Positions 15,835 through 23,978 of a DNA stretch of 64,000 bases are shown one piece after another; within the stretch, counting starts at the first letter, position 1; every line of letters starts with the position of its first letter. Source of the DNA: VRUE01 sp963712595. GTDB taxonomy: Bacteria; Actinomycetota; Thermoleophilia; Solirubrobacterales; 70-9. The DNA lies in NCBI GenBank assembly GCA_963712595.1, contig CAVQIM010000001.1:186001-250000 (forward strand), given 5' to 3'. The position numbers and the translations under genes are program-made. Under the pieces are notes generated by a model, which saw only the letters and a list, made by a program, of their open reading frames with translations, made no database searches and was not told the DNA's origin.

Positions 15835-16720
15835 CGGCAGCGGCCAACTCCGCGATCTCCAGCCCGGGCATCGCCTCGCCAAGCCCGACCGAGGCTGCCG
15901 CGACCCGCTCGGGGTCGTTGAAGTGCGTGGTCGCCTCGACGATCGCCCGGGCGCGGCGCTCGGGATCTGCGCTCTTGAAGATGCCCGAGCCGACGAAGTT
16001 GCCTTCGGCGCCGAGCTGCATCATCAGCGCCGCGTCCGCCGGCGTCGCGATCCCCCCAGCGCAGAAGAGAGGCACCGGCAGGCGGCCGTTGTCGGCCACC
16101 TCGCGGACGACTTCCAGCGGTGCTTGGTGCTCTTTGGCAGCCCCGGCGAGCTCCTCCGGGCCGAGCTGGGAGAGGCGTTTGATCCCAGCGACGATCTCGC
16201 GCATGTGGCGCACCGCCTCGACCACGTTGCCGGTGCCTGCCTCGCCCTTGGAGCGGATCATCGCCGCCCCCTCGCCGATCCGTCGCAGCGCCTCGCCGAG
16301 GTTGGTGGCGCCGCAGACGAAGGGGACGTCGAAGGCGAGCTTGTCGATGTGGTTGCGCTCGTCGGCCGGCGTCAGCACCTCCGACTCGTCGATGTAATCG
16401 ACCTCCAGCGCCTGCAGAACCTGGGCCTCGGCGATGTGCCCGATCCGGGCCTTTGCCATGACCGGAATGCTCACCGCCTCCTGGATCCCCTTGATCATCG
16501 CCGGGTCCGACATCCGCGCAACGCCGCCGTCCCGCCGGATATCCGCCGGAACCCGCTCCAGTGCCATCACAGCGCAAGCGCCCGCCTCCTCGGCAATCCG
16601 CGCTTGCTCAGGCGTGACCACGTCCATGATCACGCCGCCCTTCAGCATCTCTGCCAGGCCTGTCTTGACTCGAAACGTCGCTCGTTCAGTCACGTCTCGC
16701 ATATTAAGGGCAGCCCACAT
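15806..16720 (-). CDS. pdxS: Pyridoxal 5'-phosphate synthase synthase subunit PdxS
   Basis: PdxS condenses ribose 5-phosphate, glyceraldehyde 3-phosphate and ammonia into pyridoxal phosphate in a dodecameric TIM-barrel. Key residues are present: D33 in IMDVV, the Schiff-base lysine K90 in VMAKARIGH, and K158 in IRSKGEAGTG; CAGGIATPADAALMMQLGA forms the phosphate site. ATG at 16720 has GAGG about 7 bases upstream; a second ATG at 16702 is possible. 304 residues, normal length. This is the deoxyxylulose-independent B6 route. Confidence 0.96.
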   Translation of the reverse strand: MWAALNMRDVTERATFRVKTGLAEMLKGGVIMDVVTPEQARIAEEAGACAVMALERVPADIRRDGGVARMSDPAMIKGIQEAVSIPVMAKARIGHIAEAQVLQALEVDYIDESEVLTPADERNHIDKLAFDVPFVCGATNLGEALRRIGEGAAMIRSKGEAGTGNVVEAVRHMREIVAGIKRLSQLGPEELAGAAKEHQAPLEVVREVADNGRLPVPLFCAGGIATPADAALMMQLGAEGNFVGSGIFKSADPERRARAIVEATTHFNDPERVAAASVGLGEAMPGLEIAELAAADALLQDRGA

Positions 16721-16744
16721 CGCGGTTCCTCGCGGGGGGTGGTG

Positions 16745-16814
16745 CGGATTTGGGGGACCACCCCCGAGGAGGCGGCGCAGCCGCCCCCGCAGCGGGGTGG
16801 TGGTTCCAAATCCG
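16745..16814. terminator. 70-bp nested hairpin between the RpiR gene and pdxS
   Basis: CGGATTTGG (16745-16753) pairs with CCAAATCCG (16806-16814). ACCACCCC (16757-16764) pairs with GGGGTGGT (16794-16801). A third hairpin, GGCGGC with GCCGCC around GCA (16771-16785), sits inside. It follows the stop of the RpiR gene on the minus strand and could end its transcript or act as a palindromic repeat. No U-tract is visible. Its size and nested design resemble the recJ palindrome, but the sequence differs. Confidence 0.5.
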
Positions 16815-16840
16815 TGACAGGACCCGTCGCGCCCGGCCCG

Positions 16841-17698
16841 CTACTTCAGCTTGTAGGCGCGGATGCGGTCTTTGTGCGTGTCTTCGTCGCGGGCGTAGAG
16901 GCCGTGGGCCAATGCCTGGACGAGCGCCATCAACGCCGTGTTGGAGCGGGCGAAGGAAGGACTGTTGGAAGAGAAGTAGAGGGTCAGCTCGGCATGCTCG
17001 CCGACCTCGGACATCGAGGCGTCGGAGATCGCCAGCGTGCGTGCGCTGCGGTGCAAGGCCAGTTTCATCGCCCGCAGCAGCAGCGGGTGCGCCCGGCCGG
17101 AAGAGAGAACGATGACGAGCGTCTCCTCGTCGATCCGGCCCAGTCGCTGCAGGGACTCGCCGCCGGTGCTGGCGACGATCTCGGCGCGGATGTCGAGAAG
17201 GCTGAGCGTATGGCGCAGGTAGCTGGCGAAGAAGGCCATCTGGTCGACGCCGACGATCACGACCCGCTGCGCCTCCGCGAGAGCGGCGACGGCACCGTCG
17301 ACCTGCTCGCGGGTGAGCTTGCGAGCGGTTTCCTCGAGGTTGGCGTAATCGGCACCCAGCGAGCCCTCCAGCTCGGAATGGTCGAAGGAGAAAAGCGCTC
17401 CGGCGCTGGCGGTGCCGCTGACGGCCGCCCCAGCCGTGCGGTACTCCTCGATCGCGGCCTGCTGAAGCTCGGGGTAGCCGTCGAAGCCGAGGGCCTGGGA
17501 GAAGCGCACCACCGTCGATGAGGAGGTGCTCGCTCTCCTGGCCAGCTCCTCGGCGGTGAGGAAGGCTGCCTCGTCGAGATGGTCGACGATGTAGCGGGCT
17601 ACGTCTTTCTGCGAGCGCGAGAACTCGTCGAAGCGCTCCTGGATGTACTCGGAAAGGCTCTTGAGCTGCGGGGTTGTCTTCGTTGCGGTCTTGGTCAC
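16841..17698 (-). CDS. MurR/RpiR family transcriptional regulator with SIS domain
   Basis: RpiR-type regulators bind DNA through an N-terminal helix-turn-helix and sense phosphosugars through a SIS domain. Residues about 15-90 carry the family signature SQKDVARYIVDHLDEAAFLTA, ELARRASTSSSTVVRFSQALGF. Residues about 125-260 form the SIS domain (VVIVGVDQMAFFASYL, VIVLSSGRAHPLLLRAMKLA). The frame runs far upstream without coding character; GTG at 17698, with GAGG just before it, gives 285 residues and is preferred. No sugar gene is adjacent, so the effector is unknown. It is divergent from the membrane-protein run at 17784-20108. Confidence 0.85.
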   Translation of the reverse strand: MTKTATKTTPQLKSLSEYIQERFDEFSRSQKDVARYIVDHLDEAAFLTAEELARRASTSSSTVVRFSQALGFDGYPELQQAAIEEYRTAGAAVSGTASAGALFSFDHSELEGSLGADYANLEETARKLTREQVDGAVAALAEAQRVVIVGVDQMAFFASYLRHTLSLLDIRAEIVASTGGESLQRLGRIDEETLVIVLSSGRAHPLLLRAMKLALHRSARTLAISDASMSEVGEHAELTLYFSSNSPSFARSNTALMALVQALAHGLYARDEDTHKDRIRAYKLK

Positions 17699-17783
17699 GG
17701 GCCTCAGATTCGCCGGACCCCACGCTTTCCCTTCCGAGCGCCGGCCCAATACGTCGGCGATATCTGGTTGGATGCGGACTGCG

Positions 17784-18167
17784 ATGACGCTGGAGCAGGC
17801 GCTGCGCCTCACCAACCGCAACATGATCGCCTTCGATCTGGTTCTCGGCAGCGCCGCTATCGCGGCGCCGGCGGCGACGCTGAAGGTGCTCGGGCACGAG
17901 CACCCCTCGCCCGACGCCGAACACCTCTTCCGGCGCTGCGGGCCGATCTGGCTCACCTTCGCCGCGGCCCACGCGATCGCCGAGCGGCGCGGCGAGGGGC
18001 GCGACTGGTGGGCGCTGGCCTGGCTCCGCGGCACCGAGATCGCCACCGACGCGCTCTGGGCCGAATCGCCCGCCGTCACCCGTCCCGGCGCAAAGCTCGG
18101 GCTGCGCCTCGCGGGAGCTGCCAACCTGGCGATGGCCGCCGGCTTCGGCTGGCTGTCGCGGCGCTGA
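17784..18167 (+). CDS. Small hydrophobic protein heading a membrane-protein run
   Basis: About 127 residues from ATG at 17784 (another ATG lies at 17772; neither has a good ribosome site). Hydrophobic stretches FDLVLGSAAIAAPAATLKVLG, GPIWLTFAAAHAIA and LAGAANLAMAAGFGWLS suggest three or four membrane helices. It resembles small actinobacterial membrane proteins of unknown function. It is followed 3 bases later by a zinc-site protein and two membrane proteins in the same direction. Confidence 0.6.
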   Translation: MTLEQALRLTNRNMIAFDLVLGSAAIAAPAATLKVLGHEHPSPDAEHLFRRCGPIWLTFAAAHAIAERRGEGRDWWALAWLRGTEIATDALWAESPAVTRPGAKLGLRLAGAANLAMAAGFGWLSRR

Positions 18168-18170
18168 GCC

Positions 18171-18503
18171 GTGGCCGGCCTCGCCGGACTGCCCGACAAA
18201 CGCTGGAGCCTGCGCGGGACCACCGATGAGGGCGACGAGGCGTGGGTGATCCGCAGCATCTCCCGCAAGCTCTACCGCTGTCCCGCCTGCCACGGCGAGA
18301 TCGAGATCGGCAGCGAGCACGTCGTCGTCCAGTACGTCTTCCGCGCGGGAGGCACCGAACACCATCACTGGCACCGTCGCTGCGCGGAAGAGCTGCTGAT
18401 TCCCGACCTGCGCCAGGTTCGCCGCCTCCCGGCCTCCGATTCCTCGCAATCGCGGCTGCAAGAACGCGGCCGGCGCCCCTCGGGACGCCGTCGCCACCGT
18501 TGA
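18171..18503 (+). CDS. Small Cys/His zinc-site protein
   Basis: The 110-residue protein has CPAC (C37, C40), H50, a histidine cluster (H64-H66, H68) and C71, a probable zinc site, then a basic tail. Similar short Cys/His proteins without known function occur widely in actinobacteria. GTG at 18171 starts 3 bases after the previous stop. The next gene starts 1 base after this one, so it belongs to a tight operon. Confidence 0.65.
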   Translation: MAGLAGLPDKRWSLRGTTDEGDEAWVIRSISRKLYRCPACHGEIEIGSEHVVVQYVFRAGGTEHHHWHRRCAEELLIPDLRQVRRLPASDSSQSRLQERGRRPSGRRRHR

Positions 18504-18504
18504 C

Positions 18505-19248
18505 GTGAGTCGTCGCGCCGAGCTGATCTCGATCTACGCGCGGATCGGGCGCACTTACGTGAGGTGGGCGCCCTCGCTGGTGTCGCTTGCCGTCATCGTC
18601 TTCATCCCGCTCGGCCTGCTCCACGCAATCACCCTCCACGCCGAGGTCGGCTCGTTCGGCTTCGGCGTGGGGCTGCAGCTGCTGGCGACCGCGGCGGCGG
18701 TGCTGGCGATCGCCGCCACCGGTCTGATCGGCGAGGTCTTCTACACCGGCGCGGTGGCGATCTCGCTCACCCACCCCCATGAAGGGCGGCCGCCATCTCT
18801 GCGCGAAATCGCCGGCATGGTCAACTACGGGCCGCTGATCGCGATCGACCTGATCTACGGCGCCGCGGTGGCGATCGGTCTCGTCCTCTTCGTGGTGCCC
18901 GGCGTCCTCGTCTTCGTTTGGCTCGGCCTCGCCGCACCCGTGGTCGAGATCGAGCATCGCGGGATCCGCGAGGCATTCGCCCGCAGCGCCCGCCTCGTGC
19001 GGGGAAAGTTCTTCGTCGTCACCGCGGTTCTGCTCCCGATCGAGATCGCCGGCGACGCACTCACCAACCTGGTTACGACCTTCGCCCACAGCCTGCTTGG
19101 CGACTCGCTGTTCGCCGAGTGGCTGGCCGACGTCCTCTCCAACCTCGCCTTCACCCCCTTCTACGCCGTCGCCGCCGTGCTGCTGACGGTGGACCGGATT
19201 CGTGAAAACGGCGGCGGTATCGAACTACACTCGAAGCCGTCGTCGTGA
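18505..19248 (+). CDS. Multi-span membrane protein
   Basis: The 247-residue protein has about six hydrophobic helices, including LVSLAVIVFIPLGLL (about 25-40), LLATAAAVLAIAATGLIGE, AIDLIYGAAVAIGLVLFVVPGVLVFVWLGLA and FFVVTAVLLPIEIAGDALT. The pattern of GLLV-rich spans with an EHRGIREAFARSARLVRG loop recalls the glycerophosphoryl-diester-phosphodiesterase-associated or YciC-like membrane families, but I cannot assign one. GTG at 18505; the last 4 bases overlap the next gene. Confidence 0.65.
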   Translation: MSRRAELISIYARIGRTYVRWAPSLVSLAVIVFIPLGLLHAITLHAEVGSFGFGVGLQLLATAAAVLAIAATGLIGEVFYTGAVAISLTHPHEGRPPSLREIAGMVNYGPLIAIDLIYGAAVAIGLVLFVVPGVLVFVWLGLAAPVVEIEHRGIREAFARSARLVRGKFFVVTAVLLPIEIAGDALTNLVTTFAHSLLGDSLFAEWLADVLSNLAFTPFYAVAAVLLTVDRIRENGGGIELHSKPSS

Positions 19249-20108
19249 CCGCCGCCTCGATCTTCAGCGACTTCTGGAACCAGCTCACCGAGCACGACGA
19301 GCAGGGCCTCTTCCTCGTCTTCGCCGGCTTCATCCTCTCCTTCGCCTTCATCCGCATGAGCACCAGGCTGATGCGCAGCCCCAGGGTTTCCTGGTGGCCG
19401 GGCAGCGTGGTCAGCGACAGCGGCGTGCACCTACACCACCTCGTCTTCGGGATCGTGACGATGATGGCCGCCGGCACGCTCGGCTTCGCTGCGCTCGGCG
19501 CCAGCCCCTGGACGGAGATCTGCGCCTTCGCCTTCGGCGTCGGCGCCGGCCTGACGATCGACGAGTTCGCGCTCTGGGTCTACCTCGACGACGTCTACTG
19601 GGCCGAGGAGGGGCGCAGCTCGATCGACGCCACGGTGATCGCCGCCGCCGGCATGGTTCTTCTGCTGCTCGGCTTCACTCCCTTCGACTTCGACACCAGC
19701 TCCCTTGCCCAGATCCTCGGCAGCATCCTCGGCGCCCTCTTCGTCTTCGCCATGGTCGCGCTCTGCTTCGCCAAGCAGCGCCTGATGCACGGCACGATCG
19801 GCTTCTTCGTCCTGCCGCTGGCGATCTACGGAGCCTGGCGGCTGGGCAAGCCCGGCTCGCCCTGGGCCCGCAAGCGATATGGAGAGCGCAATCCGGGCAA
19901 GCAGGCCCGCTCCGAAGCCCGCTTCCCCCCCGATCGGCGCACCGAGCGCCTCAAGAACGCCTTCCGCGACATCGTCGGCGGCAAGCCGAGCGAGGGCATG
20001 GCGGCAGTCCAGCACGAGGCGGCCGCGGCCACCCGCGAGGCGGCCGAAGAAATGCGCCAGCGGGCCGAACGGATGACCCACCCGGGCGGCGCCGGCCGCG
20101 ACGAGTAG
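19245..20108 (+). CDS. Membrane protein with HLHH and IDEF motifs
   Basis: The 287-residue protein has about seven spans in residues 20-205 and a long charged cytoplasmic tail (about 210-287). Two polar motifs lie at membrane borders: H62-x-H64-H65 in SGVHLHHLVFGI, and D106-E107 followed by D115-D116 in GLTIDEFALWVYLDD. Together these would make a plausible di-metal or proton-relay site. I recognise it as a conserved actinobacterial membrane protein without known function. It starts by a 4-base overlap (GTGA) with the preceding gene, so the two are translationally coupled. Confidence 0.7.
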   Translation: MTAASIFSDFWNQLTEHDEQGLFLVFAGFILSFAFIRMSTRLMRSPRVSWWPGSVVSDSGVHLHHLVFGIVTMMAAGTLGFAALGASPWTEICAFAFGVGAGLTIDEFALWVYLDDVYWAEEGRSSIDATVIAAAGMVLLLLGFTPFDFDTSSLAQILGSILGALFVFAMVALCFAKQRLMHGTIGFFVLPLAIYGAWRLGKPGSPWARKRYGERNPGKQARSEARFPPDRRTERLKNAFRDIVGGKPSEGMAAVQHEAAAATREAAEEMRQRAERMTHPGGAGRDE

Positions 20109-20145
20109 GACCCCCCCTCAGGCTCACCTCGACTGCGGTCGCTCG

Positions 20146-20607
20146 CTACTCCCCCATCGCCTTGATCACGAGGCGCTTCGGCCGCCCGCCGTCGAACTCG
20201 CAGTAGAAGACCTGCTGCCAGGGCCCGAGGTCGAGCCGCCCACCGGTGACCGGGACGATCGCCTGGTGGTGGACCAGGAGGTTCTTCAGGTGAGCGTCGC
20301 CGTTGTCCTCGCCACCGCGGTGGTGGCGATAGTCGCCATCGTCTGGGAGAAGCTCCGAGGCGACGTCGTTTGCCGGCGCCTGCCAGCTCGGGGGCGCCAC
20401 CTTGTCGAGCCATTCGAGCACGTCCTCGTGCAGGCCGGGCTCGTCGTCGTTGACCCAGACACCGGCTGTGATGTGCATCGCCGAGACCAGCACCATTCCC
20501 TCCGCGATCCCTGCCTCCTCGACGGCAGCCTGCACCTCCTCGGTGATGCGAATCAACTCCCGCCGCCCGCTGGTCTGAAAGGTCATGTAAGCGGTGTGCG
20601 ACTTCAT
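20146..20607 (-). CDS. yjbQ: YjbQ/UPF0047 family protein (secondary thiamine-phosphate synthase)
   Basis: This family is annotated as secondary thiamine-phosphate synthase enzymes; the physiological role is unsettled. The family hallmarks are present: SAMHITAGVWVNDDEPGLHED, the HLKNLLVHHQAIVPV histidine-rich core, and LDLGPWQQVFYCEFDGGRPKR near the end. ATG at 20607 is fixed by an excellent AAAGGAG site 6 bases upstream, giving 153 residues; a longer frame upstream is not supported. It directly follows the kinase gene with a 17-base gap. Confidence 0.92.
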   Translation of the reverse strand: MKSHTAYMTFQTSGRRELIRITEEVQAAVEEAGIAEGMVLVSAMHITAGVWVNDDEPGLHEDVLEWLDKVAPPSWQAPANDVASELLPDDGDYRHHRGGEDNGDAHLKNLLVHHQAIVPVTGGRLDLGPWQQVFYCEFDGGRPKRLVIKAMGE

Positions 20608-20624
20608 CTCGTCTCCTTTCCGCG

Positions 20625-22205
20625 CTATGCCGGGTTGGCACTGCACTTTTCGAGACCGACCGCGCGGGCCAGGTCGTAGCGTTCTCCGGCCTCCTCGTCG
20701 CGCCTCTGGCGGGCGGCCAGGTAGGCGGCGGTGTCGCCCGCTTCGGCCGCGTTCAGCGCCTGGCGGTCGTGGGCCTTGACCCGCTCCTGCGCCTCGACGT
20801 ATTCGCGGTAGGGCCCGCGGACGCTCGCCGGGGGAGCCAGCGAGTTGAAGCGGCGCACCGCGCGGGTCGAGATGCCGGTGAGGATCTTCGCGTAGGTGAC
20901 GTCCGGTTCGGTCTCCCCTGTGGGGAAGTCCTGCCGCGTGGCCAGATAGGTCGCCTGACTGTCGGCGCAGATCGCGTCGGCCCTCGCGATCAGCTCGGGC
21001 TTTGACAGGGCGTCGACGCGAGGGGGCTCTTGCCTGTTCGCATCGCGCGCGGTCGCGCCGGTGCCGGCCGGCGAGCCCCCCGGCGGCGATCCTCCTCCGC
21101 CGTTCGCCAGGGCCATGACACCCGCCGCCGCCGCGATGACCAACGCCAGCGAGCCCCCGACCAGCGCAATGCGGCTGTTGCGGCGCGCGGGCTTGGGGGC
21201 AGGAGCATTTGAGCTAGCGCCGACGGGTGAGGTACCGCCGGAGCCAGGGTGGGCGGCGGCGGTTTCCTGCGACCCGACCGAGATCGTCTCGGCCGTCCGC
21301 GTCGCCGCCGCACCCGTCGCCACGGTCCGCTCGGGCGTCGCCGGTCGCTCGCCGCGCAATGCCGCCTGCGCCGCGCGGCCGAGGTCTCCGGCCGAGGGGT
21401 AACGATCGTCGGGGGACTTCGACATCGCCCGGATCACGACGTCGTCGAGCGCTATCGAGACCTCGGGGGCGTACAGGGATGGCGCCGGCGGCGGGTCGTT
21501 GAGGTGGGCAAAGAGGCGAGCCGCCTCGCCGTCCTTGGGGAACGGCACCTCGCCGGTGAGCAGCTTGAACAGCAGGCAGCCGAGCGCGTAGACGTCGGCG
21601 CGAGCGTCGACTGCCCCGCCGGAGATCTGCTCCGGCGCGACGTAGTCGAGCGTGCCGACGAAGCGACCGGTTTGGGTCAGACCGGACTCGGTGGCGACGT
21701 TGCGGGCGACGCCGAAGTCGGTGATGTACGCGTGCTCCGCGCCCTCCGCCCCGCTGAGCAGCACGTTCGCCGGCTTCACGTCGCGGTGGATCAGGCCGGC
21801 GGCGTGGATCGCATCGAGACCGTTGCCGACCTGGCCGACCAGCTCGGTGGCAGCCTTGGGATCGAGCCGCCCTTCGCGAGCGAGGCGCTTGGCCAGGTCG
21901 GCGCCGGCCACGTAGCGCATCGCGATGAAAGGCACACCGCCCTCTTCGCCGGCTGCGTATATCGGCACCACGTTCGGGTGCTCGATCGAGGCCGCGATCC
22001 TCGACTCGTCGGCAAATCGACGGGCGAAGACCTCGTCGGCGGCTGCCTCTGGCGCGATCAGCTTCAGCGCGACGTGGCGCTCCAGACCAGGCTCGAGCGC
22101 CAGGTAGAGCATTCCCATGCCGCCACGGCCGAGGCGCCGCTCCACCCGGTAGCCCGCGAACTCATCGCCCGGTGAGAGCTCGATCGCGGGAGCCGGCTCG
22201 TCCAT
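20625..22205 (-). CDS. Transmembrane serine/threonine protein kinase
   Basis: A Hanks-type kinase of 526 residues. The cytoplasmic kinase domain (about 18-275) has the glycine loop GRGGMG (26-31), K48 in VALKL, the catalytic HRDVKPAN (H140-D142-K144) and DFG at 163-165, all intact. A Pro/Ala-rich linker, one membrane span (about 346-368) and an extracellular tail of about 155 residues follow. The tail has no PASTA repeats; it is charged and carries a few cysteines, so the ligand is unknown. It precedes yjbQ and is divergent from a secreted-protein gene. ATG at 22205. Confidence 0.93.
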   Translation of the reverse strand: MDEPAPAIELSPGDEFAGYRVERRLGRGGMGMLYLALEPGLERHVALKLIAPEAAADEVFARRFADESRIAASIEHPNVVPIYAAGEEGGVPFIAMRYVAGADLAKRLAREGRLDPKAATELVGQVGNGLDAIHAAGLIHRDVKPANVLLSGAEGAEHAYITDFGVARNVATESGLTQTGRFVGTLDYVAPEQISGGAVDARADVYALGCLLFKLLTGEVPFPKDGEAARLFAHLNDPPPAPSLYAPEVSIALDDVVIRAMSKSPDDRYPSAGDLGRAAQAALRGERPATPERTVATGAAATRTAETISVGSQETAAAHPGSGGTSPVGASSNAPAPKPARRNSRIALVGGSLALVIAAAAGVMALANGGGGSPPGGSPAGTGATARDANRQEPPRVDALSKPELIARADAICADSQATYLATRQDFPTGETEPDVTYAKILTGISTRAVRRFNSLAPPASVRGPYREYVEAQERVKAHDRQALNAAEAGDTAAYLAARQRRDEEAGERYDLARAVGLEKCSANPA

Positions 22206-22293
22206 TGCCCAACCCTAGGGCTTTGAGTCGAACGAAATAGCACTCCGTTAATCCGGGGCGGATCCGCTCGGACCTAGACTTGACGGTGGGACC

Positions 22294-23070
22294 ATGCGCC
22301 GCCTGATCGCCGTATCCGTGCTTGCACTTATCGTGCTCGTCTTCGCCTGCTCTGCACAGGGAGAACTGGTGCAGCAAGGAAACCTGCGGGTCTCCTTCAG
22401 CGGCGACCTCCTCCCCCACAAGCTCCCCCGCGAACGCTCCGTGCCGGTGACGGTCCGCCTCTCCGGCTCCGTCGCCACCGTCGACGGCAGCCGCCCACCG
22501 CAGCTTCGCCAGATCTCGATCGCCGTCAACAGGGCCAGCCAGATATCGGTTGCCGGCCTCCCCACCTGCGCCGCCTCCGAGCTCCAGCAGACCAGCACCG
22601 AAGCCGCCCTCGCCATCTGCCGCCAAGCTGTCGTCGGCCACGGCCGCTTCGCCGTCAACGTCGACGTTCCCAACTCCACCCTGATCCCCGCCCGTGGCCG
22701 AGTGCTCGTCTTCAACGCCAGGACCCGGGGCCGGGCGGGCCTGCTCCTGCATCTCTACGGCTCGAGTCCCGTGCGAGCCACCTTCGTCCTGCCGTTCGAG
22801 ATCTCGCGTGGCCAGGGCCGCTTTGGGACGGTTTTCTCAACCAGAATCCCGCAGATCGCCTCCGATCTCGGCTACGTCACGGATCTCGATCTCACTATCG
22901 GGCGCAGGTACGGATACGCGGGAGAGCGGCGCAGCTTCCTCAGCGCCAGCTGTGCGGCCCCCGCCGGCTTTCCAGGCGCGATCTTCCAGCTTGCCCAGGC
23001 GACCTTCTGGTTCAACGGAGGCCAGCGCCTGACCTCCGGGCTGGAAAGCGACTGCAGGGTCGCCGGCTGA
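22294..23070 (+). CDS. Secreted protein of unknown function
   Basis: The 258-residue protein has a signal peptide (MRRLIAVSVLALIVLVFACSAQG, cleavage near 24), then a beta-rich body with four cysteines. It has features shared by secreted proteins of Solirubrobacterales (SGDLLPHKLPRERSVPVTVRLSG; a C-terminal CAAPAGFPGAIFQLAQATF). No enzymatic motif is seen. It is divergent from the kinase gene with an 88-base gap that must hold both promoters, and it may respond to the same signals. Confidence 0.7.
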   Translation: MRRLIAVSVLALIVLVFACSAQGELVQQGNLRVSFSGDLLPHKLPRERSVPVTVRLSGSVATVDGSRPPQLRQISIAVNRASQISVAGLPTCAASELQQTSTEAALAICRQAVVGHGRFAVNVDVPNSTLIPARGRVLVFNARTRGRAGLLLHLYGSSPVRATFVLPFEISRGQGRFGTVFSTRIPQIASDLGYVTDLDLTIGRRYGYAGERRSFLSASCAAPAGFPGAIFQLAQATFWFNGGQRLTSGLESDCRVAG

Positions 23071-23095
23071 GCTGCTCCATCGCCGAAGCGCCGGG

Positions 23096-23425
23096 TCAGA
23101 GCCCGAGGTCCCCGACGCCCCGCTCGTCCCAGCCGAGATGATGCGCCAGCTCGTGGCGCAGCGTGCGCTCCACCTGTCGCGCGAGCAAGGCGCGGTCGTG
23201 CCCGAAGTCACGCTCGAGGGTGTCTCGGTAGATGACGATCCGGTCCTCGTAGCGCTCGCTCGCTATTCCATCCCCCATGTATTGCCCGTACGCGTGCGCC
23301 TCGGCACCGCGGTCGGAGACGACCACCGCGATCCCCGCCAGCACCCGTTGGAATTGCTCCGGCAGGGCGTCGATCGCATCCGCGACCATCGCCTCGAAAG
23401 TGTGCTCGCCGTCTGCAGCGGCCAT
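23096..23425 (-). CDS. Zincin-like metallopeptidase family protein
   Basis: About 109 residues from ATG at 23425. The C-terminal HELAHHLGWDE carries the HExxH zinc motif with a downstream Asp/Glu, typical of the small 'metallopeptidase family' (zincin-like) proteins common in actinobacteria. The N-terminal half has FQRVLAGIAVVVSD. The much longer open frame upstream is the antisense of the neighbouring lipoprotein gene and is not coding. There is no signal peptide, so it is probably cytoplasmic. The substrate is unknown. Confidence 0.8.
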   Translation of the reverse strand: MAAADGEHTFEAMVADAIDALPEQFQRVLAGIAVVVSDRGAEAHAYGQYMGDGIASERYEDRIVIYRDTLERDFGHDRALLARQVERTLRHELAHHLGWDERGVGDLGL

Positions 23426-23467
23426 CCGCCAAGGATGACTCAGTCTGGCCCGTGGGGGCACGGCGGC

Positions 23468-23494
23468 CCCGGCGACCGAGTCGCCGCCGGGGCT
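23468..23494 (-). terminator. GC hairpin after the 11-mer lipoprotein gene
   Basis: GGCGA and TCGCC pair around a 5-base loop, extended by CCCC with GGGG around a 3-base bulge. It lies just downstream of the lipoprotein stop on the minus strand and before the metallopeptidase gene. No clear U-tract. Confidence 0.4.
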
Positions 23495-23508
23495 CCAGAC
23501 AGGTGCTT

Positions 23509-23892
23509 CTAGTTGCCGTACTGCTGTGCTTGCTTTTCCGCTTCTTCGATCCCTTGTTCGGCTTCCCGCTTGCCCTTTTCGATGCCCTGCTGCGCCTCTT
23601 CTTTGGCGCGTTCGATGCCCTTCTGGGCCTCGTTCTTGCCGCCTTCGGCGCCGCTCTTGACTTCTTCTTCGGCCTTCTTCAGGCCCTGCTTCACTTCTTC
23701 GGAGCCCTTTTCGATGCCCTTCGTCGCCTCTTCTTTTGCCCCTTCGATGCCCTTTTGGGCTTCTTCCGTTGCCCGTTCGATGCGGTCTTGCACTTCCGAC
23801 CCGGTGCCGTTGTCGTCCCCGTCGCCCCCGCAGCCGGACGCGACGAAGGCGGTGAGGCCTATCGCCAACGCGAGCCCCCATACCCGAGACAT
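23509..23892 (-). CDS. Lipoprotein with seven perfect 11-residue LEA-like repeats
   Basis: ATG at 23892 follows GAGG and gives 127 residues. A lipoprotein signal ends in the lipobox FVASGC (C21), followed by an acidic GGDGDD spacer. Residues 44-120 are seven consecutive 11-mers without gaps, consensus E-A-x-K/Q-G-I-E-x-A/G-K-E, then a short QAQQYGN tail. An 11-residue period with alternating acid and base is the hallmark of late-embryogenesis-abundant (LEA group 3) and apolipoprotein-type amphipathic helices. A role at the outer membrane leaflet or in drying tolerance is inference. No catalytic residues are present. Confidence 0.85.
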   Translation of the reverse strand: MSRVWGLALAIGLTAFVASGCGGDGDDNGTGSEVQDRIERATEEAQKGIEGAKEEATKGIEKGSEEVKQGLKKAEEEVKSGAEGGKNEAQKGIERAKEEAQQGIEKGKREAEQGIEEAEKQAQQYGN

Positions 23893-23978
23893 GGCTCGCC
23901 ACCTCGAATCACCAGCTGACACTTTCGCTCCTCTCTGTCGTGGGCCTTGGCGGCGATCTTCGCACCGATCGTGGCGCC

